Source: CAZQVN01 sp964596775
Lineage (GTDB): Bacteria > Eisenbacteria > RBG-16-71-46 > JABDJR01 > JAWXBZ01
Length of the DNA: 23,754 bases
NCBI GenBank assembly: GCA_964596775.1
Contig: CAZQVN010000058.1
Location: 1 to 23,754, forward strand
Direction of reading: 5' to 3'
In this document: positions 16,127 to 23,657 of the stretch, piece after piece
How the letters are laid out: the number at the start of each line of letters is the position of its first letter
How positions within the stretch are numbered: the stretch's first letter is position 1
Made by a program: the position numbers and the translations under genes
The notes under the pieces: model-generated
Told to the model about the DNA's origin: nothing
Databases searched by the model: none
Seen by the model: only the letters and a program-made list of their open reading frames with translations

Positions 16127-17212
16127 ATGCGCCGCTCGACGTTTCTTCCCGCCCTCGCCGCCTTTACGCTCATCCTCGGTTGCGGCAACGACCTGACCGC
16201 CCCTCTCGATTCGGGTGCCCCGGGAGCCGCCGTTGCCCCCGGATTGAATCCGAATGCCGCCTCGGTGACCGTACCGGCCGGATCGGTCGACGCGCTGGCC
16301 GCGGCGATCGCCGCCGCCGGCCGGAACGGCACCGTGATCCTGGCCGCCGGAACCCATACCGAAAACGGAACGGTCCTCGTGACGAACCCGGTGTCGATCG
16401 TCGGGGAGGCGGGAGCGGTTCTGGAGAGCGGTGACGCCCCCAGCCCCACCGCTCCGGAAGCGATCAGCGGGGCCTTTCATGTCAAGGGAACGTCCAACGT
16501 CTCGATCAGCGGTCTGACGATTCAGGGCCCGGGCGGCGCCACCCTCGGAACCGGTGTCCTCATTGAAAACTCGTCCCACGTCCTGGTGAAGGACAACGTG
16601 ATGACGAACGTCCAGTTCGGCGTCATCATCCACCGGGGAGATTTCGCCCGCATCAGCGGCAACTCCATCGCCGTAACCTCCGACTGGCTGACGGGGGCGG
16701 TCGAGAGCGCATTCGGGATCGTCTCCATGAACGGCCGCGGCGTGATTCTCGAGAACAACACGGCCTCCAACGCCCTGTTCGGCATCTGGTGCTGCGACGC
16801 CAAGGGGCGGGCCACCGGCAACAACGTCAGCGGAAACTTCGTCGGTCTCATCCTCTGCACGGTGCCGCAGGGAGGGTTCGAGATCGGCGGCAACCTGGTC
16901 GGCGCGGACCGTGCCTGCACGCAGTGGCAGGTCCGCGACAACGTCAGCACCGGCAACTTCACGACCGGGCTCCTGGTCATCGACAACGCGAACCGGAACC
17001 ATCTCGTCAACAATTCCGGTTCCGGCAACGGGACCTACGACATCGAACTGACCGGAGACACCTACCGGTTCGGATTCCTGACCCCCGCCTCGTACGAGAA
17101 CACAGTCTCCATGGGGCAGTACCCGAACGTCCTGATCAAGAACTGCGGCACCAACAACATGATCCTCGGCGCCGGCAATCTCGTGGACAACAACGTGGAC
17201 CCCTGCAACTGA
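16127..17212 (+). CDS. Lipoprotein with right-handed parallel beta-helix (NosD-like) domain
   Basis: The ATG at 16127 follows GGAGG by six bases; an ATG at 16058 in frame would add a basic stretch that breaks the signal sequence. The 361-residue product begins MRRSTFLPALAAFTLILGCG, a lipoprotein signal with lipobox ILGC and lipidated Cys19. From about residue 50 it carries beta-helix coils: VSIVGEAGAVLESG, NVSISGLTIQGPGG, GVLIENSSHVLVKDNVMTNV, GVIIHRGDFARISGN, GVILENNTASNALFGIWCCD and NRNHLVNNSGSGNGTYDIEL. These have the N-x-x-x and G-V-x-I rhythm of pectate-lyase-like and NosD domains. Paired cysteines late in the chain may form disulfides. The protein is probably anchored at the outer membrane and binds or cleaves a polysaccharide, but no catalytic residues can be assigned. 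It lies 120 bp after the sigma gene, in the same direction. Confidence 0.88.
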   Translation: MRRSTFLPALAAFTLILGCGNDLTAPLDSGAPGAAVAPGLNPNAASVTVPAGSVDALAAAIAAAGRNGTVILAAGTHTENGTVLVTNPVSIVGEAGAVLESGDAPSPTAPEAISGAFHVKGTSNVSISGLTIQGPGGATLGTGVLIENSSHVLVKDNVMTNVQFGVIIHRGDFARISGNSIAVTSDWLTGAVESAFGIVSMNGRGVILENNTASNALFGIWCCDAKGRATGNNVSGNFVGLILCTVPQGGFEIGGNLVGADRACTQWQVRDNVSTGNFTTGLLVIDNANRNHLVNNSGSGNGTYDIELTGDTYRFGFLTPASYENTVSMGQYPNVLIKNCGTNNMILGAGNLVDNNVDPCN

Positions 17213-17221
17213 TCCAGGCGA

Positions 17222-17276
17222 CCGGCGTCGGCCGTCCGGGATTCGAGAGGGATCCCGGACGGTCCGGCGTCGGCCG
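17222..17276. terminator. Hairpin flanked by 13-bp direct repeats between convergent genes
   Basis: CCGTCCGGGAT (17232-17242) and ATCCCGGACGG (17252-17262) form a perfect 11-bp stem with a nine-base loop. CCGGCGTCGGCCG occurs both at 17222-17234 and at 17264-17276, bracketing the hairpin. It sits between the ends of the beta-helix and beta-propeller genes and probably ends the plus-strand transcript. There is no T run, so this is a structural call only. Confidence 0.5.
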
Positions 17277-17283
17277 GTGGTCC

Positions 17284-17332
17284 GCCGGTGATCAGCGGGC
17301 TTCGCCGAAGCGCGTCGGCTTCATCACCGGAC
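17284..17332 (-). terminator. Possible hairpin at the end of the beta-propeller gene
   Basis: CCGGTGAT near 17284 and ATCACCGG near 17325 are inverted copies that overlap the stop codon of the minus-strand gene. Between them lies a smaller palindrome GCTTCGCCGAAGC. Together they could fold in the 3' end of the transcript. No T run follows. Confidence 0.3.
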
Positions 17333-19798
17333 ATGGACGATCCGCCGCGCATCCGCCTGCCCCCCGGCCTCGATCCGGCAGACGTACACGCCCGCCGCGA
17401 GCCCGCCGGCGTCGAAACCGACCTCGTGCCCTCCGGCGGCGAGGCGCTCCCCCTCGATCAGGGTGGCTACCTTCCGCCCGCTCACGTCGTGAACGGTGAG
17501 GGTCACCGCGGCCGGCTCCGCGAGGACGAAGCGGATCCGCGTGGACGCGCCGAACGGGTTGGGACTGTTGGTCACGAGCAGCCGGAGCGCCGGCGGTGAC
17601 GCACCTTCAGGCGCCCCGCTCAGCGCGGCGGTGATCACGGCCGTGTAGCTCTGGGCCGTCGTGCCGGCGCGGACGAAATAGCCGCCGGCGTACACGGTGG
17701 AGCCGTCCAGGGTGATGGTGCGGATGTCGCGGGTGACGGGGTTCCAGGCCAGGGCGTTGTTCACGTTGACCGTGGCGTCGAGGGCGGCGAGGCCGCTGCG
17801 GGGCTGGCCGCCGATCGTGAGATACGAGCCGCCCACGTAGATCGTCGATCCGTCGACCGCCAGGGAGTGGATGTAACCGTCCGGCTGGGGATTCCACGCC
17901 GTGGCGTTGTTGACGTCCGTCGTCGCGTCGATCGCGGCGAGAAAATCGCGCAGCTGGCCGCCGATGAAGTGGAAATCGCCGCCCGCGTACACGGTCGCGC
18001 CGCTCACGGCGAGCGCATTGACCACGGGCGGTCCGGTCGTGCCCATCCCCACGTCGGGATTCCAGAGCGTGGCGTTGTTCGTGTTGACCTGCGTGCTGAG
18101 CGCCGCGAGCCGCTGGCGGGGCTGGCCGCCGATCAAGTTGAAGTCGCCGCCGGCGTACAGCGTGGTGCCGGAGAGGGCCAGCGCGCGGACGATTCCATTG
18201 GAGTTCGGATTCCAGGCGGTGGCGTTGTTCGTGTCGGTCGTCGTGTTGAGCGCGGCGATCCGGTTCCGGCCCTGGCCGCCGATCGTCCCGAAGTCGCCGC
18301 CGACGTAGAGCGTGGTGCCGGAGAGGACGAAGGCGCGCACGATGTTCGACGCCGTGGGGTTCCAGGAGGTGGCCGTTCCGGTCGCTCCGTTCACCGCCGC
18401 GATGTTGAACCGGGTCTGGCCGCCGATGTTGCTGAACTGCCCCCCCATGTAGACCGTGCCGCCGGCGGCAGCGAGCGCGTAGACCCGCTCGTTCGCATTC
18501 GGATTCCAGGCGGTGGGCAGGCCGGTCGTGAGGTCGAACGCCGCAGCCCGGTTGCGGGTGATGCCGCCGATCGTGGTGAAGTTGCCCCCGATGAAGACGC
18601 GGCCGCCGCTCAATCCGAACGTGGACACGTAGTTCCCCGGGTTCGGATTCCAGGCCGTGGCGTTGTTCGTGTTGACGGCGGCGTCCAGTGCCGCCACCCG
18701 GTTCCGGCTTGCGCCCCCGATGCTCGTGAACAGCCCGCCCGCGTAGACCATGTTGCCGATGACCGCGAGATCCGACACCGTTGAATTGGAGCCCGGATTC
18801 CACGACGTGGCGTTCAGCGTGTCGGTGGTGGCGCTCAGCGCCGCGATACGGTTGCGCGCCTGGCCTCCGATGGTCGTGAACGACCCGCACGCATAGACGG
18901 TGGTGCCGCTGACGGCGACGGCGTAGACGAAACCTCCGCCGGCGTTCGGGTTCCACGCCCGGGCATTGTTGACGTTCACTCCGGCGTCGAGGGCGGCGAT
19001 GCAATTTCGGGCCTTTCCGCCGATGTTCGAGAACGATCCGCCGACGTAGACGATCGCGCCGCTGACCGCGATGTCGTCCACCAGCGAATTCGGATTCGGG
19101 TTCCAGGCGGTGGCGTTGTTCGTGTTCACGGTGGCGTCGAGCGCCGCCAGGTACTGCCGTGGCTGCCCGCCGATCGTGGTGAAGAATCCCGATGCGTAGA
19201 CGGTCGTGCCGCTCACCGCCAGTTTCTGGACCGACTGGTTGGCGCCGGGATTCCAGGCGGTCGCCGCCCCGGTCACGGCGTCGACGGCCGCGATGCGGTT
19301 GCGGGGCTGTCCCCCCACGTTCGAGAAGTCGCCGCCGACGTAGACCGTCGGGCCGGACACCGCCAGCGTCGAAACGGGGTTGTCGGCGTCGGGCGCCCAG
19401 GGGGACACCGTGTTGTCCGACCGCACATGGGCGAGGTTCGAGCGCGGCAGCCCGCCCACGGTCGTGAAATAGCCGCCGAGGAACCAGCCGCCGGAGCCGT
19501 CCGGGACCATCGCGTTGATGTTGCCGTTGACCTTCGGAGGTCCGGCGACGAGGGCGCCGGTGGCCGCGTCGGTGGCCACGAAACCGCCGGTCGCCGGGCC
19601 GACCTGGGTGAAGTCGCCGCCCACGTAGAGCGTGTTCCCCGACACGGCCGAACAGAGAACGGGGCCGTTCGTCACCTGGATGTCCTCGCGGATGGCCTGC
19701 CCGCGGGCCGGGCCGAAGGGCGTTGCGACGAGCAGTGCAACCAAAATCATAACCATATGCTGAATATAGACTTTGCACGACATCTTCAAGCACTGCAT
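17324..19798 (-). CDS. Secreted 14-repeat beta-propeller protein with FlgD/T9SS-like C-terminal sorting domain
   Basis: The ATG at 19798 follows GGAGG by five bases; the frame continues far upstream but that part is a shadow of the kinase gene. The 824-residue product has a signal peptide with core MVMILVALLVATPFG, cleaved near residue 34. Residues 50-728 are 14 tandem units of about 48 residues with the pattern LAVSGTTVYVGGDFTTIGGQ, RNRIAALDATT and TAWNPN. This resembles the delta-60 or DUF5122 beta-propeller repeat; fourteen units would suit two seven-bladed propellers. The end (from about 729) has NSPNPFGASTRIRFVLAEPA, VTLTVHDVSGRKVATL and AGVYVCRIEAGG, the FlgD-like Ig fold used as a type IX-type sorting tail. 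The protein is probably exported and held at the surface. Its role, perhaps adhesion or binding, is unknown. It is divergent from the second kinase. Confidence 0.9.
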   Translation of the reverse strand: MQCLKMSCKVYIQHMVMILVALLVATPFGPARGQAIREDIQVTNGPVLCSAVSGNTLYVGGDFTQVGPATGGFVATDAATGALVAGPPKVNGNINAMVPDGSGGWFLGGYFTTVGGLPRSNLAHVRSDNTVSPWAPDADNPVSTLAVSGPTVYVGGDFSNVGGQPRNRIAAVDAVTGAATAWNPGANQSVQKLAVSGTTVYASGFFTTIGGQPRQYLAALDATVNTNNATAWNPNPNSLVDDIAVSGAIVYVGGSFSNIGGKARNCIAALDAGVNVNNARAWNPNAGGGFVYAVAVSGTTVYACGSFTTIGGQARNRIAALSATTDTLNATSWNPGSNSTVSDLAVIGNMVYAGGLFTSIGGASRNRVAALDAAVNTNNATAWNPNPGNYVSTFGLSGGRVFIGGNFTTIGGITRNRAAAFDLTTGLPTAWNPNANERVYALAAAGGTVYMGGQFSNIGGQTRFNIAAVNGATGTATSWNPTASNIVRAFVLSGTTLYVGGDFGTIGGQGRNRIAALNTTTDTNNATAWNPNSNGIVRALALSGTTLYAGGDFNLIGGQPRQRLAALSTQVNTNNATLWNPDVGMGTTGPPVVNALAVSGATVYAGGDFHFIGGQLRDFLAAIDATTDVNNATAWNPQPDGYIHSLAVDGSTIYVGGSYLTIGGQPRSGLAALDATVNVNNALAWNPVTRDIRTITLDGSTVYAGGYFVRAGTTAQSYTAVITAALSGAPEGASPPALRLLVTNSPNPFGASTRIRFVLAEPAAVTLTVHDVSGRKVATLIEGERLAAGGHEVGFDAGGLAAGVYVCRIEAGGQADARRIVHVR
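17615..19651 (-). repeat. Tandem array of about 145-bp coding repeats (14 units)
   Basis: The DNA encoding the propeller repeats recurs every 141-168 bp. Recurrent words such as tggccgccgatcgt, ttccaggcggtggc and gttgttcgtgtt are nearly identical between units. Units 1, 2 and 14 are the most diverged; several inner units share the NTNNATAWNPN insert. Such repeats may change in number by slippage or recombination and may be collapsed in assemblies. Confidence 0.85.
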
Positions 19799-19824
19799 CA
19801 GGACCTCCGGGAGATGAGCCGCCG

Positions 19825-19852
19825 GCGGGACGGGGCCGACGGCCCCGCCCGC
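19825..19852 (-). promoter_or_regulatory. Strong hairpin in the leader of the beta-propeller gene
   Basis: CGGGGCC (19831-19837) and GGCCCCG (19841-19847) enclose three bases, and GCGGG/CCCGC extend the stem across one bulged base. It lies about 30 bases upstream of the start codon, just before the ribosome site. It could slow translation or processing, but GC-rich DNA makes such stems by chance. Confidence 0.3.
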
Positions 19853-19984
19853 ACCCCTCCATGCGCCATCGACGCGCCCGGGGTGACACCGTGCGGGTGA
19901 CGCCGGTCCGGGGCCGGGACGACCCGTGCCCGGCGCTCCCGACGCCGTCGAGCAACGGGCGTCGCGGCGACCGCCGAGGTTGAT

Positions 19985-20010
19985 CACCGGCGATCCCGCC
20001 GGTGTACACT
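19985..20010 (+). promoter_or_regulatory. Inverted repeat next to a putative -10 box upstream of the second kinase
   Basis: CACCGGC (19985-19991) and GCCGGTG (19998-20004) are perfect inverted copies six bases apart. They touch a TACACT (20005-20010) that could serve as a -10 box, with a weak TTGATC at 19980-19985. An operator inside a promoter spacer is one reading; the predicted leader would be about 65 bases. Confidence 0.35.
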
Positions 20011-20080
20011 CCGCACGGCCCGGGCTCAACGCGGACGGATCCTCCGCACCCGCAACGCGGCATTCCGGAGGTTGTGATCC

Positions 20081-22936
20081 ATGACCGACGAACACTGGAT
20101 TCGGCTCCGCCGCCTGTTCGACGAAGCGAGCGCCCTGCCGCGCTCCGAACACGCGGGGTTCCTGGACCGGGAACTCGGCGACGCGCCGGAACTGCGGGCC
20201 GAACTGGAAGCCCTGCTCAATTCCTCCGATGCCTCGGGCGAGTTTCTCGCCGATCCGCACGTGCCCGAGGCAGGCACCGTCATCGGCTCGTACCGCCTGG
20301 TCGAGGTCCTCGGCGAGGGAGGCTTCGGCGTCGTGTATCTCGCCGAGCAGGAACACCCGATCCGCCGGCAGGTGGCGCTGAAGCTCGTGAAGCCGGGGAT
20401 GGACACGCGGCAGGTCCTGGCGCGCTTCGCCTCGGAGCGGCAGGCGCTGGCGCTCATGGATCACCCCGGCATCGCCCACGTGTTCGAGGCCGGCGAGACC
20501 GACGCCGGGCGCCCCTACTTTGCCATGGAATACGTGCCCGGCCTGCCGATCACGGCCTTCGCCGACGCCGAGAGGCTGTCGCTCCGTGACCGGCTGGAGC
20601 TGTTCCTTCAGGCCTGCGACGCCGTCCAGCACGCGCACCAGAAGGGGGTGATCCACCGCGACATCAAGCCGTCGAACGTGCTCGTGGCGCGGCGCGACGG
20701 CACGGCGGCGGTCCGGGTCATCGACTTCGGCACCGCCAAGGCCACCGGCGAAGCCAGGGTCGACGGCGCCACGATGACGAAGGAAGGAACCGTCATCGGC
20801 ACCGCCGGCTACATGAGCCCGGAGCAGCTCGGCGCGGTGGCGGCCCCGGTGGACACCCGGACCGACATCTATTCCCTCGGCGCGCTGCTCTACGAGCTCC
20901 TCGCCGGCGACCTCCCCGTCGACCGGATCCGCCTGCGCACCGCCTCCTGGCTCGACACGGTGAAGCTCCTGCTCGAGGACCCGACGCCGCCGGCGGTCCG
21001 CGTGTCGCGGGTCGACACCGGGGAGATCGCGCGGAACCGGTCGACGGACGCGCGCACGCTCGTCCGGTCGCTCCGCGGCGAGCTGGAGTGGATCACGCTC
21101 AAGGCGCTGGAGCGGGAACCGGAGCGCCGCTACTCCTCGGCATCGGAACTGGCGGCCGACATCCGGCGCCATCTCGATCACGAGCCGGTAATGGCGGCCG
21201 CTCCCGGCACGCTGTACCGGTTGCGCAAGTACGCGCGGCGGCACCGCGTGGGCGTGACGGCGGCCGCGCTCGTGTTCCTGGCCGTCGTGGCCGGCGGCAT
21301 CGCGGCGACGGTCGGTTTCGGCCGCGCGGTCCGGGCCGAGCGGGCGGCGCGGCGCGAAGCGGAGTCGTCGAAGCAGGTGGCCGACTTCCTGGTCGGACTT
21401 TTCCACGCGTCGAGCCCGGGCGGCGCCGGGGATTCGCTCACGGTGCGACAGCTTCTCGATGAGGGAACGCGCCGCATCGAGGCCGACACGACCGCCGACG
21501 CCCGCGTCCGGGCTCGGCTGCTTGGCGCCATCAGCGACTCGTACCTCAATCTCACCGAGTTCGACGAGGGGCTGCGCCTGACGCGCAAGGCCCTGGCCGT
21601 CACGGAGAGCGCGCGCCCGCGCGACGACGTGGAGGTGGCCCGCTACCTCGACAAGCTGGCCAACGCGTTCAGCATGGCCGGGCGCCCCGACAGCATCGCC
21701 GCCCCGGTGGATCGCGCCCTTGCCCTGCTGCGAGGGGCGCCGACCGGGGATCCCGCCCTCCTGGCGATGCTCCTCTACCGCAAGGGGCGGCTGGCCATGG
21801 AGGCGAGCGACGTGGCCGCCGCGGACTCGCTGCTCGACCTGGCGATCGCAACCGGCGAGTCCGTGCCGGATCCGGATGCGTCGATGCTCAGCCGGGCGTA
21901 CGGACAGAAGGGCGTGCTGGCCAACTGGAAGATGGAACTGGAAGCCGGAGAGGCGGCGTACCGCAAGGCGATCGAGTTCGCCCGTCAGGCCGGCGAAACG
22001 ATGCGGGAGGCCGGGCTGCACGGGCAGATATCACGGATTTGCGCGGCGCTCGGCCACTCCGACGAAGCGCTCGACGAAGCGCGGCTGGGGCTCGACCTGG
22101 CCCGGAAGATCTATCCGCCGGGACACCCGTTCATCGTCAGCCCGTTGAGTGCCATGGCCGACGCGCTGGCCGGCGTGGAGCGGTACGCCGAAGCGATCGC
22201 CGCCCAGGAGGAGGCGATCGGGATCCTCCGGGCCAGGGTAACGCGCGGGGAACAGCTGGCCTACGAGCTGTGCATTCTCGCGGACCACTACGACAAGGGG
22301 GGCCGGAACGGGGATGCGGTTTCGGCGATGGTCGAAGCCCTGGCGTTGTACCGGGCCGACCTCGGGCCGGACCATTTCCGGAACGGCGAGGCCATGGCCA
22401 ACCTGGCCCGCTACCACGTGAACGCCGGCCGGTCCGGTGCGGCCGACTCGCTGTTCCGGGACGCCATAGCGGTGTTCGACCGGGTCAACGACCGGACGAT
22501 CCTGTCTCCGCTGGCGCGGCGCGACCATGGAAATCTCTGCCTGGACCTCGGACGTTACGCCGAAGCCGAGACCCTGTTCGTGCAGGCTCTGGCCGCCCTC
22601 GACTCGAGCAACACCGGAACGCGGCCGTTTCACGGCGAGTGCCTGATGGGTCGCGCCCGGATCCTCGCCCGCGCTGGGCAGGCCGCCGCGGCGGAGTCGC
22701 TCATGGCCGCCGCGTTCCGGATGCGCCGCGGCGAGGCGCCGGAGAACGACCCGGATCTCGTCGACGCCTGGCTCTGCTGGGTGTCGGTGCGCTGGCTGTC
22801 CGGGGACGCGCCCGGCGCGATCGAGACGCTGCGCGCCGCGGTGACAAGCGGGGCCGGAAAGGACGATGTGGCCCGCTACCCGGAGCTTCAGGCCATGCGG
22901 TCGCGGCCCGACTACCCCCTCGACAACTCTCCGTAG
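20081..22936 (+). CDS. Transmembrane Ser/Thr protein kinase with C-terminal TPR region, sigma-associated type
   Basis: The 951-residue protein starts at an ATG nine bases after GGAGG. Residues 1-65 (HWIRLRRLFDEASALPRSEH, ELRAELEALLNSSDASGEFL) are the short helical leader seen on kinases that neighbour TIGR02999 sigma factors. The kinase domain spans 71-370: GEGGFG (78-83), K101 in VALKLV, HRDIKPSN (192-199), DFG (215-217) and SPE (246-248), all intact. A membrane helix, GVTAAALVFLAVVAGGIAAT, covers 391-410. The remaining 540 residues are TPR repeats such as AEAIAAQEEAIGILRARV and RYAEAETLFVQALAALDSSN. The TPR half would lie outside the cytoplasm and could sense or bind a partner. The gene's last 25 bp overlap the end of the convergent ECF sigma gene. 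A circuit between them is inference from the known pairing of these families. Confidence 0.95.
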   Translation: MTDEHWIRLRRLFDEASALPRSEHAGFLDRELGDAPELRAELEALLNSSDASGEFLADPHVPEAGTVIGSYRLVEVLGEGGFGVVYLAEQEHPIRRQVALKLVKPGMDTRQVLARFASERQALALMDHPGIAHVFEAGETDAGRPYFAMEYVPGLPITAFADAERLSLRDRLELFLQACDAVQHAHQKGVIHRDIKPSNVLVARRDGTAAVRVIDFGTAKATGEARVDGATMTKEGTVIGTAGYMSPEQLGAVAAPVDTRTDIYSLGALLYELLAGDLPVDRIRLRTASWLDTVKLLLEDPTPPAVRVSRVDTGEIARNRSTDARTLVRSLRGELEWITLKALEREPERRYSSASELAADIRRHLDHEPVMAAAPGTLYRLRKYARRHRVGVTAAALVFLAVVAGGIAATVGFGRAVRAERAARREAESSKQVADFLVGLFHASSPGGAGDSLTVRQLLDEGTRRIEADTTADARVRARLLGAISDSYLNLTEFDEGLRLTRKALAVTESARPRDDVEVARYLDKLANAFSMAGRPDSIAAPVDRALALLRGAPTGDPALLAMLLYRKGRLAMEASDVAAADSLLDLAIATGESVPDPDASMLSRAYGQKGVLANWKMELEAGEAAYRKAIEFARQAGETMREAGLHGQISRICAALGHSDEALDEARLGLDLARKIYPPGHPFIVSPLSAMADALAGVERYAEAIAAQEEAIGILRARVTRGEQLAYELCILADHYDKGGRNGDAVSAMVEALALYRADLGPDHFRNGEAMANLARYHVNAGRSGAADSLFRDAIAVFDRVNDRTILSPLARRDHGNLCLDLGRYAEAETLFVQALAALDSSNTGTRPFHGECLMGRARILARAGQAAAAESLMAAAFRMRRGEAPENDPDLVDAWLCWVSVRWLSGDAPGAIETLRAAVTSGAGKDDVARYPELQAMRSRPDYPLDNSP

Positions 22937-23493
22937 AGCCAGGCCCGGGCGAACGCCCAGTCGCGAAGTATCGTGCGGCGCGACGTTCCGAGAGTTTCGG
23001 CCACTTCCTCCACGCTGAGCCCGGCGTAGAAGCGCAGGCGCACCGTCTGCGCGGCGCGGGCGTCCTTTCCGGACAGCCGCTCGATGGCGTCGTCCAGGGC
23101 CAGGATGGTATCGGGATCCTCGTCGTCGGCCAGGGCGGCCACTTCGTCGAGGTTCAGGCTGACGCGCGGCGCCGGCCGGCCTTCCGCGTCGCCGCCGCGC
23201 TTGAGCCGCCCTTTGGCGCGGGCTCTTTCGATCAGGATGCGGCGCATCGCCTCGGCGGCCGCGGCGAAGAAGTGGCCGCGGCTTTCCCACAGGCCGCCGT
23301 CGGCCGGTTTCAGGCGCATGTATGCCTCGTGAACGAGCTCCGTCGACTGCAGCGAGTGGCCGGCCCTTTCCCCGCGCATCCGCGCGTGGGCGATGGCCCG
23401 GAGTTCGTCGTACACCTGGGCGAAGAAAAGGTCGGAGCCCTGGCTGCCGACCGCCGGGTGCGGGTTTTCGGGCGGAGGTTCATCCGGTGTCAT
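22912..23493 (-). CDS. ECF-like RNA polymerase sigma factor, TIGR02999 / Sigma70_ECF type
   Basis: The 193-residue protein has the signature of the TIGR02999 group. VYDELRAIAHARMRGERAGH and SLQSTELVHEAYMRLKPADG form region 2. WESRGHFFAAAAEAMRRILI and ERARAKGRLKRGG follow as the conserved linker. Region 4 is DDAIERLSGKDARAAQTVRL, RFYAGLSVEEVAETLGTSRR and TILRDWAFARAWLYGEL, ending in the DNA-binding helix. In known genomes this group is usually encoded next to a kinase-TPR gene, normally in the same direction; here the kinase is convergent and the genes overlap tail to tail by 25 bp. The ATG at 23493 has no Shine-Dalgarno but a good promoter ends eight bases upstream, so a leaderless message is likely. 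Its target promoters are not known. Confidence 0.93.
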   Translation of the reverse strand: MTPDEPPPENPHPAVGSQGSDLFFAQVYDELRAIAHARMRGERAGHSLQSTELVHEAYMRLKPADGGLWESRGHFFAAAAEAMRRILIERARAKGRLKRGGDAEGRPAPRVSLNLDEVAALADDEDPDTILALDDAIERLSGKDARAAQTVRLRFYAGLSVEEVAETLGTSRRTILRDWAFARAWLYGELSRG

Positions 23494-23501
23494 GACCGGT
23501 G

Positions 23502-23530
23502 AGCATAACGGCGGGCGGTCGCCCTGTCAC
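23502..23530 (-). promoter_or_regulatory. Promoter of the second ECF sigma gene
   Basis: On the minus strand, GTGACA (23530-23525) and TATGCT (23507-23502) are exactly 17 bp apart, with five and four matches to the sigma-70 consensus. The -10 box ends eight bases before the ATG at 23493, which predicts transcription starting at or just before the start codon. Confidence 0.5.
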
Positions 23531-23616
23531 CTGCCGGATGGGTCCGGCGGCGGACCTGAAGGAGGGGCAGCCCGTTCTCCGCGGTTCCGGATGCCCCGCG
23601 ACGCCGTCCCTGGACA

Positions 23617-23657
23617 ATATGGAACGACCGGCCCCTTGACTCAGGGTCGTTCCATAT
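23617..23657. terminator. 13-bp perfect inverted repeat after the right-edge gene
   Basis: ATATGGAACGACC (23617-23629) and GGTCGTTCCATAT (23645-23657) are perfect inverted copies with a 15-base loop. The right arm touches the stop codon of the minus-strand gene at the window edge. Its position suggests a terminator for that gene, though no T run follows. Its relative AT-richness in a GC-rich setting also suits a protein-binding palindrome. Confidence 0.5.

Noticed and set aside
19799..22021. N-terminal 741-codon extension of the beta-propeller frame
   Set aside because: It runs antisense to the second kinase, has shadow-like composition, and precedes a good ribosome site, start codon and signal peptide at 19798.
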